Shown piece after piece: positions 6,571 to 13,833 of a stretch of DNA of 13,833 nucleotides. The stretch's first letter is position 1; each line of letters begins with the position of its first letter. The stretch spans positions 1-13,833 of the forward strand of contig CAUEQX010000039.1 of the NCBI GenBank assembly GCA_959020035.1, written 5' to 3'. The translations under genes were made by a program, and so were the position numbers. Source of the DNA: an uncultured Collinsella sp. (GTDB lineage Bacteria; Actinomycetota; Coriobacteriia; Coriobacteriales; Coriobacteriaceae). The notes beneath the pieces were generated by a model. That model was not told where the DNA came from. It did no database searches and was given only the letters and a program-made list of their open reading frames with translations.

Positions 6571-7998
6571 CTACTCCCCCTCTCTGGGCAGGTCAAACGC
6601 TTGCGCCGTCTCGTCGTACAACGCGCGATAGTTGGCGAGCATCTGCTCGTGCAAGAAGTACGTGGCAACGCGACGCTGGCCGCGCTCACCCATCTCGATA
6701 CGCCGGGCGCGGCTCGCACACATGCGTTCCATGGCATCGGCCAAGCCCTTGCGATACATAGGCGGCGTCACAAAACCTGCCACGCCAAAGTCATCACCCG
6801 GGGCGCCTTCGAGCAGCTCACGGCAGCAGCCCACCTCGGTCGTCACGCAGGGACGGCGCGCTGCAAGCGACTCCAGCACGCTGAGCGGCTGGCGCTCGGA
6901 GATACTCGTCAAAATGGTAAAGTCGAGCTTTTCCATGTACTCGACCACGTTGACGCGGCCGGTAAAAATCAGGTCGCGCACGCCCAGGGTTTCGACCAGC
7001 GCGTGGCACTCGGCGCCGTACTCCTCGTCGTCCACGCCGCCCATGATGTGCAGGCGCACCTTGGGCAGGCGCTCGTGCAGCTCAAAGAAGGCATAAATCA
7101 TGGTCTTGACATCCTTTATGGGCGCCAGGCGCACCACCGCGCCAATGTCCACCCAGCCGTCATCGGGCTTTAAGGGAATGCCCTTAAAGCGATCGAACTG
7201 GATGCCGTTGGGGATGACCAGGCATTTGTCCGCATCGCAGCCCATATCAATCTGCGTCTTGCGGGCATTATGGAACAAACTCGTCACGCGGAAGCCGCGG
7301 CGGTAGATCTCCTCCGAAAGCAGGTAGAAAAAGCGAATCCAGCGGTCCTTAAACGACGGCACCACCCAATCGGCGCGAATGATCTCTTCCTCGCGCTCGC
7401 GGGTATAGATGCCATGCTCGGTCAGCAGCACCGGCGCATGGTGAACGCTTGAGCCCAGGCAGGCGAGCAGGCCACCGTAGCCGGTCGAGATGGCATGGTA
7501 CACATCGGCCACCGGCACCTCGCTTCCCAACAGGTAGAGCACGGGCAGCAACATGGAGCGCATGGTGTGGAATGCATCGGCAAAGGGCGTGTAGGGATAC
7601 TCGGCCAGGCACACGTCGCGAAAGATATCCATAAACGTGCGGCTCTGCAAAAACGAGAGCGGATGCACGCGACGGCGGTGGAAGATATCGAACAGAACAT
7701 CCCAATCCGGATTGGAGAGCGACACCAGACGACGTAGCGCCTCGCGCTCACGGTCGTTAAAACTGGCTTCATGTTGCTCGCCCGAAAGCCGCAGGGCATC
7801 GTCCAGGAACACCTCGTGCACCTCGACCACGTTGCCGGGCAGCTCGTAGACAAACTTGCCACGGTCGGCAGCATGCGCGCCGATCACCCACAGCACAAAC
7901 TCGTGCTCGGGCATGGCCGTAATGTAGCCATGCATCCAGGTAGATACGCCGCCGTGCACATAGGGGTAGCAACCCTCGAGTACCAAGCAGATTCTCAT
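6571..7998 (-). CDS. pelF: PelF, Pel polysaccharide glycosyltransferase (GT4)
   Basis: A 475-residue cytoplasmic GT-B glycosyltransferase that polymerises Pel from UDP-amino sugars (GalNAc/GlcNAc in known systems). The N-terminus VLEGCYPYVHGGVSTW (residues 6-21) is the PelF hallmark. Further motifs are TEHGIYTRE (193-201), VIPNGI (261-266), VVRLAPIKD (288-296) and the GT4 EX7E element ERQPLSVLE with Glu368 and Glu376, so the nucleotide-sugar site looks intact. Length is close to the Pseudomonas protein. The ATG overlaps the stop of the deacetylase gene as ATGA; AAGGAGG lies about 10 bases upstream. In Pseudomonas PelF is recruited by PelD, PelE and PelG, all present here. Confidence 0.95.
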   Translation of the reverse strand: MRICLVLEGCYPYVHGGVSTWMHGYITAMPEHEFVLWVIGAHAADRGKFVYELPGNVVEVHEVFLDDALRLSGEQHEASFNDREREALRRLVSLSNPDWDVLFDIFHRRRVHPLSFLQSRTFMDIFRDVCLAEYPYTPFADAFHTMRSMLLPVLYLLGSEVPVADVYHAISTGYGGLLACLGSSVHHAPVLLTEHGIYTREREEEIIRADWVVPSFKDRWIRFFYLLSEEIYRRGFRVTSLFHNARKTQIDMGCDADKCLVIPNGIQFDRFKGIPLKPDDGWVDIGAVVRLAPIKDVKTMIYAFFELHERLPKVRLHIMGGVDDEEYGAECHALVETLGVRDLIFTGRVNVVEYMEKLDFTILTSISERQPLSVLESLAARRPCVTTEVGCCRELLEGAPGDDFGVAGFVTPPMYRKGLADAMERMCASRARRIEMGERGQRRVATYFLHEQMLANYRALYDETAQAFDLPREGE

Positions 7999-9875
7999 TT
8001 ATCGCCACCCTCCTTGCGCTCGATCGTCACGGTCTTATCATTTGCCTTGAGCAGATACAGATTGCCCGTAAGGTGCGTCAGTTCGCCACCCGTCACCGCA
8101 CCCGGCTCGCCATTATTGGCGCGGAACATGAGCCACGCCTCGTCGTGGAAATTGCCCAGGCTGAGCGTCCAGGCATCTGCACTTGTATCCACGTTCACCG
8201 TAACCGACGAAAAGCGCTGGATGGCACCGGAGCACTCCGACGCCGTCTGGTGCCGCAGATCGGGCGCCGACTTGGTAAGCCAGTCCAGGTAGTCGGTCAG
8301 GCCGCCCTTGTAGACCTCCCAGCCCTCCTTGGCTCCGCGATCGGGGTCCAAAAGGTCGTCCGGGTGCATAAAGTGCGTACTCACGTAGTGCATGTTGAGC
8401 TCGGACACGGCGGCTAGGCGCATATAGGAATCGTTGACCATGCCGCCCGAAACAATACGTGGCTGCTCCACAATGCCATCGCTCGCCACGCCAAACTCCT
8501 GTACGTACGGCAGGTCGGTGCCGTCCTCAAAATACGTACTGGCGATGGTCTTAATGCGCGGAACGTCGGTGCCGATGAGCTTGCGCGCTCGGGCAGAAAG
8601 GATATTCGATGGCGGCACGTAAACCGAGCCATGAGCGTTGGGCAGGACCTCGTCCTGAAACGCGATAAGTTCGTTGAGCGAAGCGGCAAGCGTCTCTTTG
8701 TTCTTCCAAGTCTTGTAGTCATACAGCGTGCCATAGTCGGTATCCCAGAGCGCCAGAGGCTGATGGTTGTAGCCGTGAAAGCCCGGCTCTCCGCCCATCT
8801 GCAGCAGCATGCCGCCAAAGTAGCGGAACTGCGTGGTATCGGCCTGGCGCGCGGGCTCGGTCTGGTTGACCGCGTCCTCGTAGTTTTCGATCATCACGCC
8901 GGTATAGCGAATGCCGTATTTTTGCGCGAGCTTTTGCAGATCGGGCCACCAGACCTTGGCATAAAAATCGGCGACGGAAAGCCCGTAGTCGCGCTTGATG
9001 TAGGTGCCGTCGCCCGAGGGCACAGGGCTAGGAAAGTCGTCCAAATAGAACACGGCGCTGTTGATGACCGGATAGGCCGTGGCATCACCCAGCAAGCTTA
9101 TGGCCGAAGCATAGAACCCACGCATGACCTTGTCGTAGATGCCAATGTTGCACACCACGGTGTGACCACTGCCGCAATCGTTAGACCAAATGAGCGGCGT
9201 GCCCGCGTCACCGGTCTTTGCCCATACGTGCGCCGTATCGCGCAATGAAACCGAGAGCGAAGAATCGAAGGGATCCGAGAACTCGTAGCGCTCTCCTCCG
9301 CCCAACATAAAGTCCTCGCTCGGAACGATACTTTCAGCTTTCGCATAGTCATATCCGGCCGATTCGATCCCAAGCTTGGAAGCAATAGCCTGCAGGTAGT
9401 TCGAGTTATCTGGCGTCATGCCCAGCATGAGTGAGCCGCCCGCACTCACCCAACTCATCAGATCGGTCAGATGCGTACCCAGTCCGTCAAGCGAGGGCAT
9501 AAGCACAATCACGCGATCAAACGACGTGAGCGACGGGATCGCGTCCGCACCGTCGGTGGCAATATCAACATCGCGATGGGCGATCTTCATGTCCAGCAAA
9601 ATCTGGTCGAACTGGTCTTTAACGTCGTCGACGCTATCTTGGTCCGAGTCGGTAATGACCAGGCACGTGGGCTTTTGGCCAAAGATTGCCGAGCTTGCAG
9701 GCGTAGCGTCGGTGGCGGCGAGCATGCCCAGCTTGTGCTGTCCAGAGCTGTACTGCACGCCGGCGCGTTCGATCAGCAGCACGGCGGCCATGGCAATAAA
9801 GACCGCCCACACCACGAGGAGTCCCATCCAACGAAAGCGGCCTGCACGGTCGCGGATATGTTGCGCCACGCTCAT
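7995..9875 (-). CDS. pelADA: DUF2194 protein, predicted Pel polysaccharide deacetylase (Gram-positive PelA deacetylase)
   Basis: A 626-residue membrane-anchored protein: one N-terminal segment (about 15-35), an alpha/beta domain (about 65-260) and a NodB-like deacetylase domain. Putative catalytic elements are the double Asp in FYLDDFPSP (Asp279/280), GFHGYNHQ (His367 and His371), YVPPSN near 419-424, and HFMHPDD (His501, His504). The Asp plus His pattern fits metal-dependent N-deacetylation of the exported polymer outside the cell. In Bacillus cereus the equivalent gene sits in the order pelD-pelE-pelA(DA)-pelF-pelG, the same as here. No glycoside hydrolase domain, present in Pseudomonas PelA, is seen. 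The ATG at 9875 is preceded by GGGGAGGAGGCCAG and overlaps the pelE stop (ATGA); the TTG at 9899 is disfavoured. A C-terminal beta-rich domain (about 550-615) follows. Confidence 0.9.
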   Translation of the reverse strand: MSVAQHIRDRAGRFRWMGLLVVWAVFIAMAAVLLIERAGVQYSSGQHKLGMLAATDATPASSAIFGQKPTCLVITDSDQDSVDDVKDQFDQILLDMKIAHRDVDIATDGADAIPSLTSFDRVIVLMPSLDGLGTHLTDLMSWVSAGGSLMLGMTPDNSNYLQAIASKLGIESAGYDYAKAESIVPSEDFMLGGGERYEFSDPFDSSLSVSLRDTAHVWAKTGDAGTPLIWSNDCGSGHTVVCNIGIYDKVMRGFYASAISLLGDATAYPVINSAVFYLDDFPSPVPSGDGTYIKRDYGLSVADFYAKVWWPDLQKLAQKYGIRYTGVMIENYEDAVNQTEPARQADTTQFRYFGGMLLQMGGEPGFHGYNHQPLALWDTDYGTLYDYKTWKNKETLAASLNELIAFQDEVLPNAHGSVYVPPSNILSARARKLIGTDVPRIKTIASTYFEDGTDLPYVQEFGVASDGIVEQPRIVSGGMVNDSYMRLAAVSELNMHYVSTHFMHPDDLLDPDRGAKEGWEVYKGGLTDYLDWLTKSAPDLRHQTASECSGAIQRFSSVTVNVDTSADAWTLSLGNFHDEAWLMFRANNGEPGAVTGGELTHLTGNLYLLKANDKTVTIERKEGGDK

Positions 9876-10777
9876 CTGGCCTCCTCCCCGTCGCGCCAAA
9901 ACGCCAACTTTTTGCGGTTGTCGGCGCTCAAATACACATGTTGCTTGTCAATCGCATCAATCACACGGTGGACCTCGTCACCGTCGCGGCGCATCACGGC
10001 CAGCCGCAGGCAAAGCATCCAAACCTCCTGCTCCTCGGGCACGTCGCGCACCAGCTGGTCGGTCACGGCCTGCGCCTCGTCGATCTGTCCGACATCGGCC
10101 AGCGCCGTCGCGTATCGAATGCGCAGCTCAAAAGTGTCTTCGCGCTCGCAGCGACGCGCAAGCAGGCGCGCGTACTGTTGGCGCTGAATCTGAGCAACGC
10201 GCCCCTCAGCCAAGCCCGAGCCCAAGTATTCACCAAGAAAATCGCAGTATTCGTTGAGGTTTTGCGCGCTCGGGTCCGTCTTAAAGGCACGCTCCAGCTG
10301 CTGCAGTTTAAGGTCGGACTCCTTGGAGATCTGCGCCACCGCCGTCGCGGCATAGTGCGCCACCTCAACGTCGTCGTTAAGCTTAGCCGCCTGCAGCTGC
10401 GCCAGGTACGCGTCGGGCTCCTCGGTGAGCATGGAGAGCATTAGGCGGCGCCGGTATGCCGGGTCGTTGACGATGAGCGCCTCCTCGAGCGGGACCACGC
10501 TTACATCGGTGTCACGGTCGTGCACCAGGATGCTGCGATGCAGGTCGTCGTTGAAGCGCAGCGACTCCAGCGCAGACTCTTTCAGCCCCTCGCCAAACAC
10601 CGCGCTGCGGACCGATAGCAGAACCACCAGCAACGGGCCCCACAGCGGCACCAACACTATCACAGCCAGCATGTGCCCGCGCACCGGCAGCAGGCCCAAC
10701 TTCATGAGCGTCCACAGCATCAGGCAAACCAGCGCATGAATCAGCAGCAAGACGGCAGCAACGACAAGCGAGATCAA
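9872..10777 (-). CDS. pelE: PelE, membrane-anchored helical-repeat protein of the Pel complex
   Basis: A 301-residue protein with two N-terminal membrane segments (about 2-27 and 36-54) followed by an alpha-helical cytoplasmic region. Residues about 100-290 are rich in Ala, Leu and paired helices in TPR style. Sequence conservation in PelE is low, so the call rests on topology, length and position between pelD and the deacetylase gene. PelE bridges PelD to PelF and PelG in studied systems. The start is a TTG at 10777 overlapping the pelD TGA as TTGA, with GAGGGG 8 bases upstream; no ATG is available before the first membrane segment is lost. Its stop overlaps the next start by 4 bases, so translation is coupled on both sides. 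Confidence 0.85.
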   Translation of the reverse strand: MISLVVAAVLLLIHALVCLMLWTLMKLGLLPVRGHMLAVIVLVPLWGPLLVVLLSVRSAVFGEGLKESALESLRFNDDLHRSILVHDRDTDVSVVPLEEALIVNDPAYRRRLMLSMLTEEPDAYLAQLQAAKLNDDVEVAHYAATAVAQISKESDLKLQQLERAFKTDPSAQNLNEYCDFLGEYLGSGLAEGRVAQIQRQQYARLLARRCEREDTFELRIRYATALADVGQIDEAQAVTDQLVRDVPEEQEVWMLCLRLAVMRRDGDEVHRVIDAIDKQHVYLSADNRKKLAFWRDGEEAR

Positions 10778-12912
10778 GCGGCACCCCCCTCACCGTCACC
10801 GGTGTAAGAGATGTGCTGCAACAGCGCCACGATGTCCTCGCCGTCGACGGGCTCCACCGCAATATGCTTTGCGCTCAGGCGCTCGCGGATAATGGGCAGA
10901 TCGCACGCCTTTGCCTGGCGCATAAGCAGGTAGAGCACGTCGCCGTCGACCAAGCCCGCCGCGTCACTCTCGCGGATTGCCGACCCAATTGCGCCCACCA
11001 GCTCGCCGACAGGCTCCATGCCCGGTACCACGCGCAGGAGCAAAAAACTCCCCATCTTGCTATCTGCCAGCGCCCGCTCCGCCGCGAGCTCTTGGCCAAA
11101 GGCAGCCTGCTTGAGCACGTAAGTGCCGTCAACGCAGCGTTTATCCTGCGCCACCGCCTCGTAGTCAAAGGCACGGCCTAGCGCGCTTTCGACCAGCCCG
11201 CACAAGATGCGGAACAGGTTTTGATAATAGAGGGTCATTTGGTTTTCAGCCGCACTACGCACAAAGATCAACACGGCGGGTGCCCCGTCGCGCTCGATCG
11301 CGTATCCAAACATGGGAAGCCCCGGCGTCAGCTCGCGGTTCACCCACAGGTTCGAACGACCCCCGTCGCCCAAAAGAGGTGCAAGCTGCTCAAGCGTGAG
11401 CGAGCGTGCGGCATCTTCGGCAATCGCGGGACTTGCTGCCACCAGGCGTGCAAATGCCCCGCCCGAAACATGGTAGATCGCCACCGAATCGTTCTCGAGG
11501 ATCTCGCCCAGAAGCTCGCAGCACTTGCGATAGATATCGCGTGGGTTGAGCACGTCGAGCTCCTGCGTCACGGCAAAGATCTTGCCAAAGCTGTCGTGGC
11601 GACCCACGATCTGGCGCCTGTACGCGCGCTTGTCCTCGATCGCGTCGTGGTAGAGCTGCGTAAGGAACGTATTGCGGTTGCGCACGAGCTCGTTTTGATC
11701 GCGCTCCGCCCTAATGGCCTCGCTGTTGCGCAGCTGCACATAGCCGCACACGGCACCCACCACAAAGTACGCAATAAACGGCAGCCAGTTGGACGGCTCG
11801 TAGAACAGGCCCTGGAAGGTATAGCCGTACTGAGTAAAGTAGCTCGTGGCCAAACCCACCGACGCCAGCAGCGCCGCAACCAGGCCAAAGTCCAAGCCAT
11901 ACAGCGTGCCGATCAACACCACGTAGAGCAGGCGATAATCGAGCACGTTGAGCTGGGCCGATTGTGAGAACAGATGCTCCAGCACCTCGAACAGAACCCA
12001 GGCAACGCCCGTCTCCAGGCATTTGATGGGCAGCGAGCGCATCTGGATGCGGTCGATGGCGGCACGCAGCGGGTTGATCTTTTTGATGCGTCCAGCGCCC
12101 CAGCGAGCTTGAATGGTCGAGAGATCGCGCAGCAAGTCATAGCGCTGAAACCAGCCATAGCGAACGCGAACGGTGTCGCTGACGGGCAGGGCATAGCCGG
12201 CAGAATCGCCATAGGCAACTGAGAGCCCAGGGAACAGCGCCTTGAGGGCCTCGCCCACCTCACCAGACGTGCGATGGAAGGTATCGGCAACGTCGAGCGT
12301 CTCAAAGGAGGCGTCCCAGCTGTCAAAGATGCGGCGTACCAGCACCGCGAGCTCCTCGGCACACAGCAGGGGAAACGCCGCGTCCTCCGCGCCCTGCAAA
12401 GCGACCGATCCGGTTAAGCAAGAATCGAACAGCGGCACAAAAAACGGATCATCCAGCGCGGCGGAGGCAGTGTACAGGAAGGGCGCGCGCAGAATCTTTG
12501 CCTGAACGCCTTCGCGCACAGCGTAGTAGCGGCAGAGGTCGTTGGCCGCGCGGGCGATAATTCCCTTGCCCGTTCGCCCCACGGCGCCGGAGGCACCCTC
12601 GGCACTCGCGGGCCCCGCTACAAACAGCAGCTGAACCCGGCGACTCATGCACGAACGAAAGACCGAGCGCAGCAGCTCGATATCGCCCACGGTATCGGTA
12701 TGCGGGGTAAGGAAATTAGACAGGTAGACTACGCGGTCGAACTCGTAGGCCTGCTCCAAGTGCTGGAGGAGCTCTTTCCACGAAGCATGAGGCGACGACT
12801 CATCGTGGCGCGCTTCCGCGGCAGCGACGACCTTAACGTGGTCCCCGGGGAACGCCTTGGCGCAAAAGTCATCGTCAACATATGCGGTGTTGCCAACAAC
12901 TAGCACTTCCAT
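10774..12912 (-). CDS. pelD: PelD with SDR-like N-terminus, membrane region, GAF and degenerate GGDEF domains
   Basis: A 712-residue first gene of the pel operon. Residues 1-260 form a Rossmann domain resembling extended SDR epimerases (MEVLVVGNTAYVDD; LRAPFLY at 141-147), but the glycine motif is degraded and the catalytic YxxxK is not present (YYAVRE at 129-134), so it is probably not an enzyme. About four membrane segments follow (300-395), then a charged helix (395-435), a GAF domain (440-580) and a GGDEF-like domain (about 595-705). The catalytic GGDEF position reads DGDVL (656-660), so no cyclase activity is expected. Five residues before it is RESD (Arg647, Asp650), the inhibitory-site RxxD that binds c-di-GMP in PelD of Pseudomonas. 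PelD therefore most likely senses c-di-GMP and switches on PelF/PelG. The ATG follows GGGGAGGAATGCGGC. Confidence 0.92.
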   Translation of the reverse strand: MEVLVVGNTAYVDDDFCAKAFPGDHVKVVAAAEARHDESSPHASWKELLQHLEQAYEFDRVVYLSNFLTPHTDTVGDIELLRSVFRSCMSRRVQLLFVAGPASAEGASGAVGRTGKGIIARAANDLCRYYAVREGVQAKILRAPFLYTASAALDDPFFVPLFDSCLTGSVALQGAEDAAFPLLCAEELAVLVRRIFDSWDASFETLDVADTFHRTSGEVGEALKALFPGLSVAYGDSAGYALPVSDTVRVRYGWFQRYDLLRDLSTIQARWGAGRIKKINPLRAAIDRIQMRSLPIKCLETGVAWVLFEVLEHLFSQSAQLNVLDYRLLYVVLIGTLYGLDFGLVAALLASVGLATSYFTQYGYTFQGLFYEPSNWLPFIAYFVVGAVCGYVQLRNSEAIRAERDQNELVRNRNTFLTQLYHDAIEDKRAYRRQIVGRHDSFGKIFAVTQELDVLNPRDIYRKCCELLGEILENDSVAIYHVSGGAFARLVAASPAIAEDAARSLTLEQLAPLLGDGGRSNLWVNRELTPGLPMFGYAIERDGAPAVLIFVRSAAENQMTLYYQNLFRILCGLVESALGRAFDYEAVAQDKRCVDGTYVLKQAAFGQELAAERALADSKMGSFLLLRVVPGMEPVGELVGAIGSAIRESDAAGLVDGDVLYLLMRQAKACDLPIIRERLSAKHIAVEPVDGEDIVALLQHISYTGDGEGGAA

Positions 12913-12946
12913 GCCGCATTCCTCCCCTAAAATCCACTTTTGTCCT

Positions 12947-12975
12947 AGTCAAACATGCGTATTTTACGCTGTCAA
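12947..12975 (-). promoter_or_regulatory. Candidate promoter of the pel operon
   Basis: On the minus strand a perfect -35 hexamer TTGACA (12975-12970) is followed, after 17 bases, by TTGACT preceded by TG (extended -10 form TGTTTGACT). The -10 hexamer itself is poor (3 of 6). Transcription would start roughly 27 bases upstream of the pelD ATG, a normal leader length. An A-rich tract lies upstream of the -35 (13000-13020). Confidence 0.45.
12957..12969. promoter_or_regulatory. 13-bp palindrome inside the pel promoter spacer, possible operator
   Basis: GCGTATTTTACGC has perfect 5-bp arms around TTT and fills most of the spacer between the candidate -35 and -10. A palindrome in this position often binds a repressor or activator. 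It does not match the LacI-type sites at the left end, so another regulator is implied if it is real. Confidence 0.35.
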
Positions 12976-12988
12976 CGCGAGCTAGAAC

Positions 12989-12999
12989 GCCTTTAAGGC
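12989..12999. repeat. Short palindrome GCCTTTAAGGC upstream of the pel promoter
   Basis: Perfect 5-bp arms with one central base, 14 bases upstream of the candidate -35. On the plus strand it is followed by a loose T-rich stretch, but no plus-strand gene ends here. It could be an upstream protein-binding site; nothing more can be said. Confidence 0.3.
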
Positions 13000-13059
13000 T
13001 GTTTTAAGAACTTTTTTAGAGGATGTGGGGACATCGAGAGTGCTAAATGAGCGCCCAAT

Positions 13060-13185
13060 CCGGAAGTGCGGTGAAAAACCGAGACCTGTCGACCAGACCC
13101 CAGTTTTGGGCATCCGCGACCTGCGGTTTTGTTGACAAAAATCGGTGTGTGCTCGGCAAGTTTCGATTTTTCCCCGCACTTCCGG
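13060..13185. repeat. 126-bp imperfect inverted repeat between the right-edge gene and pelD
   Basis: Arms 13060-13101 and 13144-13185 match at 34 of 42 positions when one is reverse-complemented. The outer 12 bp (CCGGAAGTGCGG / CCGCACTTCCGG) are perfect and the outer 23 differ at two positions. The 42-base centre holds two smaller palindromes (CCGC-GACCT-GCGG at 13114-13126; TTTTGT-TG-ACAAAA at 13127-13140). It begins 23 bases after the stop of the right-edge gene. It could act as a long terminator hairpin for that gene, or be a MITE- or REP-like mobile repeat. No clear target duplication flanks it. Confidence 0.7.
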
Positions 13186-13208
13186 AGATAAGTGGCGAAG
13201 GGGACTCT

Positions 13209-13833
13209 TTAGAACATACGAATACCCAAACCCCTCTTAATCGCCTTGTTCATAACGTCGTTAAGTCGCTTAGGCCAATTCGCAATAAAGAAAAGGCAGG
13301 TGCAGCATGCGCAAAATGAATCATTGTTCAGACGTTCGATCTCATTGAGCAGAAGTTCAGAATGATTGATGCCCGCCACGGTCGCAGCTAAGTCAGCCAG
13401 AGACTCGTTTGCAATTGGCATCATCTGCTCATTAGTTAACCAAAGCGACCTCAGGGCATGGACGGCAATAATGCAGGCAAATGTAAAACCATCAATACGC
13501 CCAATATCCGCAAGCGAATCTCCCCTCCTGGCAACCCAGTCCTTGTAAGATCGCTTGCCACAAATCACATCTGAAGGAACAAGGGCGTCATCCAGAGAGA
13601 GACACTTCAAGGGAGCAAAATCACGATATGCTTCAACCGATGGATAGCTCAGATATAGCTGACCCATATCAGTGCTATCGCAGTAATAGTCTTGCATTAG
13701 CTCAAGCCGTTTAAAATCGAGCCGATTGTCCTGAGGATCTAAGTCAAATATGAGCAAGGTGTCTGTAAAACTGGATTCGAGAAGCTGAGCCGCATCATCT
13801 TTATCCGAAAGAAGCTCAGCGACAAAGGGCTTA
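13209..13833 (-). CDS. Uncharacterised protein, 5' part missing; weak resemblance to TOPRIM-type proteins
   Basis: The frame stays open to the right edge, so the gene begins outside the window; about 207 residues are visible, beginning KPFVAELLSDKDDAAQ. An apparent TTG start at 13757 is internal, because the same frame continues upstream without a stop. The segment TLLIFDLDPQDNRLDF has a hydrophobic strand ending in an acidic DLD, followed by MGQLYLSYPSVEAYRDF; a strand plus DxD followed by a YPxxE motif recalls TOPRIM-like domains of some defence proteins. This is a weak recognition. The rest is helical with a Cys-rich patch (CACCTC). GC is about 45% against roughly 60% or more in the pel genes, which suggests horizontal acquisition. 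The TAA at 13209 is followed by the large inverted repeat. Confidence 0.6.
   Translation of the reverse strand, partial: KPFVAELLSDKDDAAQLLESSFTDTLLIFDLDPQDNRLDFKRLELMQDYYCDSTDMGQLYLSYPSVEAYRDFAPLKCLSLDDALVPSDVICGKRSYKDWVARRGDSLADIGRIDGFTFACIIAVHALRSLWLTNEQMMPIANESLADLAATVAGINHSELLLNEIERLNNDSFCACCTCLFFIANWPKRLNDVMNKAIKRGLGIRMF

Noticed and set aside
11221..11967. 248-residue plus-strand open frame
   Set aside because: Lies wholly within pelD on the other strand and has no coherent domain.
13047..13319. 90-residue plus-strand open frame
   Set aside because: It spans the inverted repeat and the antisense end of the right-edge gene; no ribosome binding site and no family.
13755..13757. TTG as the start of the right-edge gene
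   Set aside because: The frame is open upstream to the window edge and encodes protein-like sequence, so the gene is truncated by the window, not started here.

Overview
The window reads as a piece of a high-GC Gram-positive chromosome, most likely from a Coriobacteriia gut bacterium such as Collinsella. This is an inference. It rests on GC near 60% across the main operon, strong AGGAGG-type ribosome binding sites, a Gram-positive type Pel locus without outer-membrane components, a lipoprotein signal, and a sucrose-type PTS with a LacI-family regulator. No rRNA, tRNA or CRISPR array was seen. Every gene I accept lies on the minus strand, so the window is described from high to low coordinates.

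Right edge (13209-13833): the 3' part of an AT-richer gene of unknown function enters the window. Only its C-terminal 208 codons are visible. It is followed at once by a 126-bp imperfect inverted repeat (13060-13185) and then by a probable promoter region (12947-12975).

Centre (12912 down to 1817): eight genes are packed with overlaps or gaps of 3 bases and look like one transcript of about 11 kb. The order is pelD (SDR-like, membrane, GAF and degenerate GGDEF domains), pelE, a DUF2194 polysaccharide deacetylase corresponding to the Gram-positive PelA deacetylase, pelF, pelG, a CotH-type kinase lipoprotein, a VTC-domain polyphosphate polymerase and a DUF4956 membrane protein. The first five form the Pel exopolysaccharide synthase: PelF polymerises, PelG moves the chain across the membrane, PelD and PelE assemble and gate the complex, and the deacetylase trims N-acetyl groups outside. 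PelD keeps an RxxD site, so c-di-GMP control is predicted. The last three genes form a phosphate-related module translationally coupled to the pel genes. Its role beside Pel is not explained by known biology and is the most interesting part of the window.

Left (1816 to 1): a 260-base gene-free stretch with two hairpins separates the pel operon from a carbohydrate-uptake unit. That unit is a LacI-family regulator of the sucrose-repressor type, then a sucrose-type PTS EIIBC gene that runs off the left edge. Three perfect LacI/cre-type 14-bp operators (446-459, 472-485, 1569-1582) predict that the regulator controls both itself and the transporter.
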